A stretch of 11,102 nt of DNA from CAZPWQ01 sp964590495 (GTDB lineage Bacteria > Bacteroidota > Rhodothermia > Balneolales > Balneolaceae). The DNA lies in NCBI GenBank assembly GCA_964590495.1, contig CAZPWQ010000115.1, forward strand, positions 1-11,102, in the 5' to 3' direction. Below the pieces are notes generated by a model, which saw nothing but the letters and a program-made list of their open reading frames with translations, had not been told where the DNA came from and searched no databases. Both the position numbers and the translations under genes were made by a program. Numbering within the stretch: the stretch's first letter is position 1; every line of letters begins with the position of its first letter. Of this stretch, positions 7,583 through 11,102 are shown piece by piece.

Positions 7583-10500
7583 TTAAAATGCCATGTTGAA
7601 GCCGAACGTGATTGTTCGGGGTAGGGGATAAAAGGCACCAGGATTTTCAGGATCTCCACCGGTAGAAAAATCATTCGAAGAGATTGTAAACAGCTCTCCT
7701 CCAGTTAGGTGCACATGTGCATTACTCAAACCCAGTCTATCTTGTAAATCTACAGGCAGTGTATACTCCAGCCGGAGATTTCGCAGTTTTAGATATGACA
7801 TATCCTCAGTCATAAAAGTGGACATCCTGGACTCATTGTTGGCATCGTCCAGAGATAGAGCCGGAATATTAGAGTCGGTATTTTGAGGTGTCCAGGCATC
7901 AAGCGCCATGGTAAGTAAATTTTCGCCGGAGTGTGTACCGGCTCCGTATAGTACTCTGGATTTTACTGGGTTAAAACGATCTATTCCATAAACTCCCTGA
8001 AGGTAGAATGAGAGTCTGAATTGATTATAACTGAGATTACCTTGAAATCCGTATTGCAGATCGGGCGATGCATTCCCGATCCAGTCCTGATCCAGGTTAT
8101 TGATCACCCCGTCACCATTCAAATCTTTAAAACGCAGCCGCCCAACTCCTTTTCCAGGTTGATCGGCATGGGCATTCACCTCCTGCTGATCTTGAAAAAT
8201 ACCATCGGCCACAAAGCCAAAATTAGATGTAATGGAACGACCAATTATAGTTTTTTCCACATTGCCCGGAAAATCGCGGACCACAGCTTCGGGAACAATA
8301 GTCACTTTATCTCTGGATGAGGAAAGGGACGCATTAAATCCATAGCCGAGATCTCTGGAATTATTATTATAACCTATCCCTATTTCCCAACCGTAATTTT
8401 CCATAGTGGCCCCGTTTTCCCACCTATCAGAACCTTCCCCAAGTACGGACAAGCGAGGTGGCAGAACCAGAATATCCCGAGTTTCCCGTAAGAAATAATC
8501 AAACGAACCAGTTAGCCTCTGGTCAAAAAATCCGAGGTCAATGCCGATATTAATTTCATCCGTTTCTTCCCAGTTGAGATTGGGATTGGCTCTTTGAACT
8601 TGTTTAACCCCGGAAGGAAGTTCTCCCGTTTGTTGACCTCCAAGGGCATAAGCCGTGCCTGTAGGCCTGCCAAAGGCGCCACAACACAGAAATTGAGCGG
8701 TGCCGTAGGCCGGGGTAAAAAAGGCAAAAGGAGCCTCATTATCAATTTGCTGATTCCCCATTCTTCCGACCCCGGCTCTTACTTTAAGATCTGATATGAA
8801 GTCAAGACTTTCATTATTTCGGAAGAAATTTTCATTGGAAATTTTCCATCCTGCGGAAAGTGCGGGGAAAAAACCAAACCTTTTATCTTCTCCAAAACGG
8901 GAGGAGCCGTCATATCGAAATGTTGCCGTAACAAGGTAACGATTAGCATAATCATAATTTATTTTGGAAAAGTAAGAAAACAGTCTGAAACCTGTGGCAG
9001 TACCAGAAACACTCATAGGTCCGGTTCCTGCATCAAATTGCCAGAAACTATCGGTTTCCAGCAAAAAATCCTGCCTTTCGGCCGATAGAAATTTGGTATT
9101 ACTGCTAGTTGCTTCTACGCCGGCCATTATCTCCGTACTGTGTTCTCCAAGATCAAATGAATAGTTCAACGTATTATACCACGTCCAATTCGACATAGTC
9201 CGGTTATCTTCCACCAACCTATTCGGCTTACGAGAAAGAAATCCAATATTAAATTCATTTAATGTTACGGTTTGTACTTCCTCGTCATAATCAAGTGCAA
9301 AATTTGAACTGAATTCAAGATTATCCATTATCATCAAATCCATGTACAAATTTCCGTAAACAGAACTTACTTCATTTTGATCATCACGTTGAAATGTTGA
9401 CGTTGCCAGTGGATTCAACCGGTCAGATAGTCCACCTCCAATTGGACCTGCAAAACTACCATCTCCAGCAAAAACTGGTATTATAGGATGAAGTAAAGTA
9501 GCTGTGCTTAAGGGATTTCCACCGAACACATGATCTGAAAAAGGAGTTTGTTCACTTCTGGCCAGTTGCATGTTTTCTCCAATAGTTAATCTACCATCCA
9601 GTAAATCCATTGAGGAATTTAGTCGGAAGGTAAACCTTTCAAAATCATTAAACTTAACTACACCCTCTTGAAAATTATGTCCGACAGAAGCCATCAAACT
9701 ATAATTCTCGCCCCCACTCGACAATGAGAGATTATTTTCAGTACTCAACCCATTTCGGGTAATAACATCAAACCAGTCGGTATCAGCAGCTCGGATACCT
9801 CCCTGTACATTTTGATCAAGCCACTCCACCGTTTCAATACTGTTAAGCACCGGTCGACCATCCTGCATTTCCCAATCATAGTCATAGTGAACTTGATCAT
9901 TTGGGTTTGCTCCATCGTTTACTGATGCCCGCCAGGCCGCTCTACCTCGCTGCTGAGTATTCATCACATCTACCGTGGGATATTGACTTTCAAACGTGGT
10001 TCTGGAGTTGATTTCCAATCTCAATTCACCAGGTTGGCCCTTTTTCGTTGTTACAATTATCACCCCATTTGAAGCTCTTGATCCATAAATTGAGGCCGCC
10101 GACGCATCTTTTAGCACCTGCATAGACTCAATTTCATAGGGAGATAACAGGTCAAAACGTCTTCGTTCAACAGGCTGACCATCAATGATATAGAGCGGTT
10201 CGTTATCTCCAAGTGTACTTATTCCCCGAATGAGAACCTGTTGGGTTCCACCCCCGGGCGTTCCATCCTTGGTAATCTGCAGACCTGCCACTCGCCCCTG
10301 CAAGGCCTGCAACGGATTATGTGTGGATATCTCTGCCATATCCTCCGGATTGACGCTCGTTACGGAACCAGTCAATTCTCCCCGACGTTGAACCCCATAA
10401 CCAGTAACAACCAGCTCTTCACCAATTAATGTTTGAGGTACAAGTTCGACATCTATTACTGTTCTACTCTGGATTGGGACTTCTTGAGATTGATATCCAA

Positions 10501-10741
10501 TAAAAGAAAATATAAGTGTATCATTTGGTGAAGGTGCAGTAAACTGATATGCTCCCTCTGCATTTGTTGTTGTTCCGGTTGTTGTACCTTTAACCTGGAT
10601 ATTTACACCCGGTAATGTGCTCCCATCCCGTTGATCCGTAACAGTTCCACTAACTGTATGTCGGCTTTCCTGTGCTACTAAATGCCCCTTAGAGACTAAT
10701 CCAATCAGCAGTATAAAAAAAGTTAAGCGAATAAACTTCAT
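7583..10741 (-). CDS. SusC/RagA-family TonB-dependent outer-membrane transporter
   Basis: A 1052-residue SusC-type transporter that would import fructo-oligosaccharides through the outer membrane using TonB energy. It has a signal peptide ending near VAQ (22-24), then a carboxypeptidase-regulatory-like domain (about 29-100, VSGTVTDQRDGSTLPGVNIQ onwards). The plug domain follows: VVTGYGVQRRGELTGSV (111-127), IRGISTLGDNEPLYIIDGQP (171-190) and LKDASAASIYGSRASNGVI (210-228), which are the classic SusC signatures. The rest is the 22-strand beta-barrel, ending RTITFGFNMAF with the terminal aromatic residue needed for barrel insertion. DLNGDGVINNLD (873-884) is the EF-hand-like loop common in this family. 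A vicinal cysteine pair lies at C686-C687. No frameshift or gap is seen. As first gene of the operon it directly follows the presumed control region. Substrate is inferred from context. Confidence 0.96.
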   Translation of the reverse strand: MKFIRLTFFILLIGLVSKGHLVAQESRHTVSGTVTDQRDGSTLPGVNIQVKGTTTGTTTNAEGAYQFTAPSPNDTLIFSFIGYQSQEVPIQSRTVIDVELVPQTLIGEELVVTGYGVQRRGELTGSVTSVNPEDMAEISTHNPLQALQGRVAGLQITKDGTPGGGTQQVLIRGISTLGDNEPLYIIDGQPVERRRFDLLSPYEIESMQVLKDASAASIYGSRASNGVIIVTTKKGQPGELRLEINSRTTFESQYPTVDVMNTQQRGRAAWRASVNDGANPNDQVHYDYDWEMQDGRPVLNSIETVEWLDQNVQGGIRAADTDWFDVITRNGLSTENNLSLSSGGENYSLMASVGHNFQEGVVKFNDFERFTFRLNSSMDLLDGRLTIGENMQLARSEQTPFSDHVFGGNPLSTATLLHPIIPVFAGDGSFAGPIGGGLSDRLNPLATSTFQRDDQNEVSSVYGNLYMDLMIMDNLEFSSNFALDYDEEVQTVTLNEFNIGFLSRKPNRLVEDNRTMSNWTWYNTLNYSFDLGEHSTEIMAGVEATSSNTKFLSAERQDFLLETDSFWQFDAGTGPMSVSGTATGFRLFSYFSKINYDYANRYLVTATFRYDGSSRFGEDKRFGFFPALSAGWKISNENFFRNNESLDFISDLKVRAGVGRMGNQQIDNEAPFAFFTPAYGTAQFLCCGAFGRPTGTAYALGGQQTGELPSGVKQVQRANPNLNWEETDEINIGIDLGFFDQRLTGSFDYFLRETRDILVLPPRLSVLGEGSDRWENGATMENYGWEIGIGYNNNSRDLGYGFNASLSSSRDKVTIVPEAVVRDFPGNVEKTIIGRSITSNFGFVADGIFQDQQEVNAHADQPGKGVGRLRFKDLNGDGVINNLDQDWIGNASPDLQYGFQGNLSYNQFRLSFYLQGVYGIDRFNPVKSRVLYGAGTHSGENLLTMALDAWTPQNTDSNIPALSLDDANNESRMSTFMTEDMSYLKLRNLRLEYTLPVDLQDRLGLSNAHVHLTGGELFTISSNDFSTGGDPENPGAFYPLPRTITFGFNMAF

Positions 10742-10822
10742 AACTAAGCCTTCAATTTTACATTAATATTATTTTCGACAGTAATAGTCTTGGCTTATAA
10801 ACCATTGAGTAAAAGTATCTTC

Positions 10823-10845
10823 ATTATATCACCAAGATTATTATA
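10823..10845 (-). promoter_or_regulatory. Possible promoter core boxes for susC
   Basis: Two TATAAT hexamers occur on the minus strand (10823-10828 and 10840-10845). Overlapping the second is TAATCTTG (10833-10840), one base off the Bacteroidota -7 consensus TAnnTTTG. No matching TTTG element is found at the expected upstream spacing, and no sigma-70-like -35 box is seen. This would leave a leader of roughly 80-90 bases before the susC ATG. Weak evidence in AT-rich DNA. Confidence 0.25.
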
Positions 10846-10878
10846 ACCTCCCACAGTTTTCACCTTCCGAATATCTTG

Positions 10879-10892
10879 TGGGAACGTTCTCT
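10879..10892. promoter_or_regulatory. LacI-family operator-like site, proximal
   Basis: The plus strand reads TGGGAACGTTCTCT. It contains the perfect palindrome GAACGTTC around a central CG, extended to GGGAACGTTCTC with one imperfect pair. LacI-family operators typically have a central CG flanked by AA and TT, and the regulator encoded in this operon has a LacI-like hinge. It shares the core TGGGAACGnTyTC with the distal site. Its centre lies about 145 bases upstream of the susC start codon. Confidence 0.5.
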
Positions 10893-10924
10893 TTTATTTT
10901 ACTCCTTAACCTCTTTCATGTCAA

Positions 10925-10944
10925 ATAATTTTTTAAAAAATTAT
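10925..10944. repeat. Perfect AT-only palindrome
   Basis: A 20-base perfect palindrome with a T6A6 centre and the outer arms ATAA and TTAT, with no spacer. It lies between the two operator-like sites. It may ease DNA melting or bending or bind a nucleoid protein, but such palindromes also arise by chance in this composition. Confidence 0.4.
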
Positions 10945-11016
10945 ATTAAATTTACTAAAACCCCTTTTAATATGTTTTAATGGGCTATTTTTTTTTAAAA
11001 ATTTTTAACATAAATA

Positions 11017-11030
11017 TGAAATCGTTCCCA
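11017..11030. promoter_or_regulatory. LacI-family operator-like site, distal
   Basis: The minus strand reads TGGGAACGATTTCA. It fits the Gram-positive CcpA cre pattern TGNAANCGNWNNCA at all but one fixed base, the general shape of LacI-family sites, and shares TGGGAACGnTyTC with the proximal site on the other strand. The two centres are 138 bases apart, close to 13 helical turns, which would allow looping by a tetramer; that is inference. It sits a few bases from the suspected insertion-sequence border. Confidence 0.45.
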
Positions 11031-11035
11031 TTATT

Positions 11036-11102
11036 TGGGTGGTTTGCGTGGCTATTTCGGAGATCATTGTGCCACCCATTTCGGAGGATGTTGTGCCAGT
11101 CG
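11036..11102. mobile_element. Probable end of an IS21-family insertion sequence (partial)
   Basis: The last bases carry repeated 'ATTTCGGA...TGTGCCA' motifs. Both ends of many IS21-family elements (istA/istB type) have such repeated transposase-binding sites, with TTTCGGA and GTGCCAC cores. No transposase gene is in view; it would lie beyond the right edge. A plausible outer border is the TGGGTGGT at 11036, since IS21 ends begin with TG, but border and orientation are not resolved and no target duplication can be checked. Confidence 0.5.
11052..11099. repeat. Two tandem 24-base imperfect direct repeats
   Basis: The units at 11052-11075 and 11076-11099 agree at 18 of 24 positions, sharing ATTTCGGAG and TTGTGCCA with a variable middle. 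A more degenerate third copy may begin near 11031 (TTATTTGGG). The regular spacing suggests protein-binding sites, most likely for an IS21-type transposase. Confidence 0.7.

Larger units (their letters stand above)
10742..11035 (-). promoter_or_regulatory. Control region upstream of the susC operon
   Basis: About 294 bases with no credible gene on either strand. It is strongly AT-rich in the middle (about 10921-11012), with a T9 run, an A5T5 tract and a 20-base perfect palindrome. It contains two related LacI-type operator-like sites and two TATAAT-like boxes. Since the first gene of the locus begins at its left border, it most likely holds the operon promoter. The transcription start cannot be fixed from sequence. 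Confidence 0.7.

Noticed and set aside
8088..8125. EF-hand-like DLNGDG loop in SusC as a novel calcium-binding feature
   Set aside because: This loop is common across SusC-family transporters and is not unusual here.
8021..8320. Plus-strand 99-codon open frame opposite susC
   Set aside because: Lies wholly antisense inside the well-supported SusC gene and its translation shows no recognisable family features.
10745..10797. Complementary 6-base arms TAAGCC/GGCTTA near the susC start codon, possibly hiding the translation start
   Set aside because: Only six pairs with a loop of about 40 bases; not better than chance without conservation data.
10918..10980. Plus-strand 20-codon frame starting MSNNFLKNYIKF in the control region
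   Set aside because: Very short, in extremely AT-rich DNA, with no ribosome-binding site and no attached gene; best explained by chance.

Overview
The window holds a nearly complete fructan (inulin/levan/sucrose-type) utilisation locus of the Bacteroidota/Balneolota type. Every recognisable gene is on the minus strand, so transcription runs from right to left. The SusC/SusD pair, the Bacteroidota-style lipoprotein signals, the AT-rich leaders without clear Shine-Dalgarno sequences and the AT-rich base composition point to the Bacteroidota/FCB group. The style of the SusC plug ('VVTGYGVQRRGELTG') makes a Balneolota-like marine or halophilic lineage plausible, but the sequence alone does not prove it.

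Layout in transcription order: (1) a control region at about 10742-11035, with two matching LacI-family operator-like sites and a long AT-rich stretch. It is bordered on the far right by repeated motifs that look like one end of an IS21-family insertion sequence. (2) susC-like TonB-dependent transporter (7583-10741). (3) susD-like glycan-binding lipoprotein (5792-7558). (4) A strong stem-loop just after susD (5739-5770). (5) A GH32 enzyme with an extra N-terminal domain and an ordinary signal peptide (3936-5690). (6) A second GH32 enzyme that is a lipoprotein (2241-3854). (7) A LacI-family repressor (1161-2195). (8) A PfkB-family fructokinase (211-1134). (9) The first 18 codons of a sugar-porter (MFS) permease, cut by the left edge (1-54).

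Inferred working model: the lipoprotein GH32 and SusD act at the cell surface and SusCD imports oligosaccharides. The signal-peptide GH32 releases fructose in the periplasm, the MFS permease carries it across the inner membrane, and the kinase makes fructose phosphate. The LacI protein, encoded inside the operon, would sense a pathway metabolite and act at the two sites upstream of susC. The arrangement resembles the known Bacteroides thetaiotaomicron fructan locus, but a LacI regulator is present, and no hybrid two-component sensor is seen in the window.

I found no CRISPR array, tRNA, rRNA or defence system. Nothing here is a wholly unknown system. The most interesting points are the paired operators, the directional hairpin after susD, the hidden permease start and the IS-like end next to the control region.
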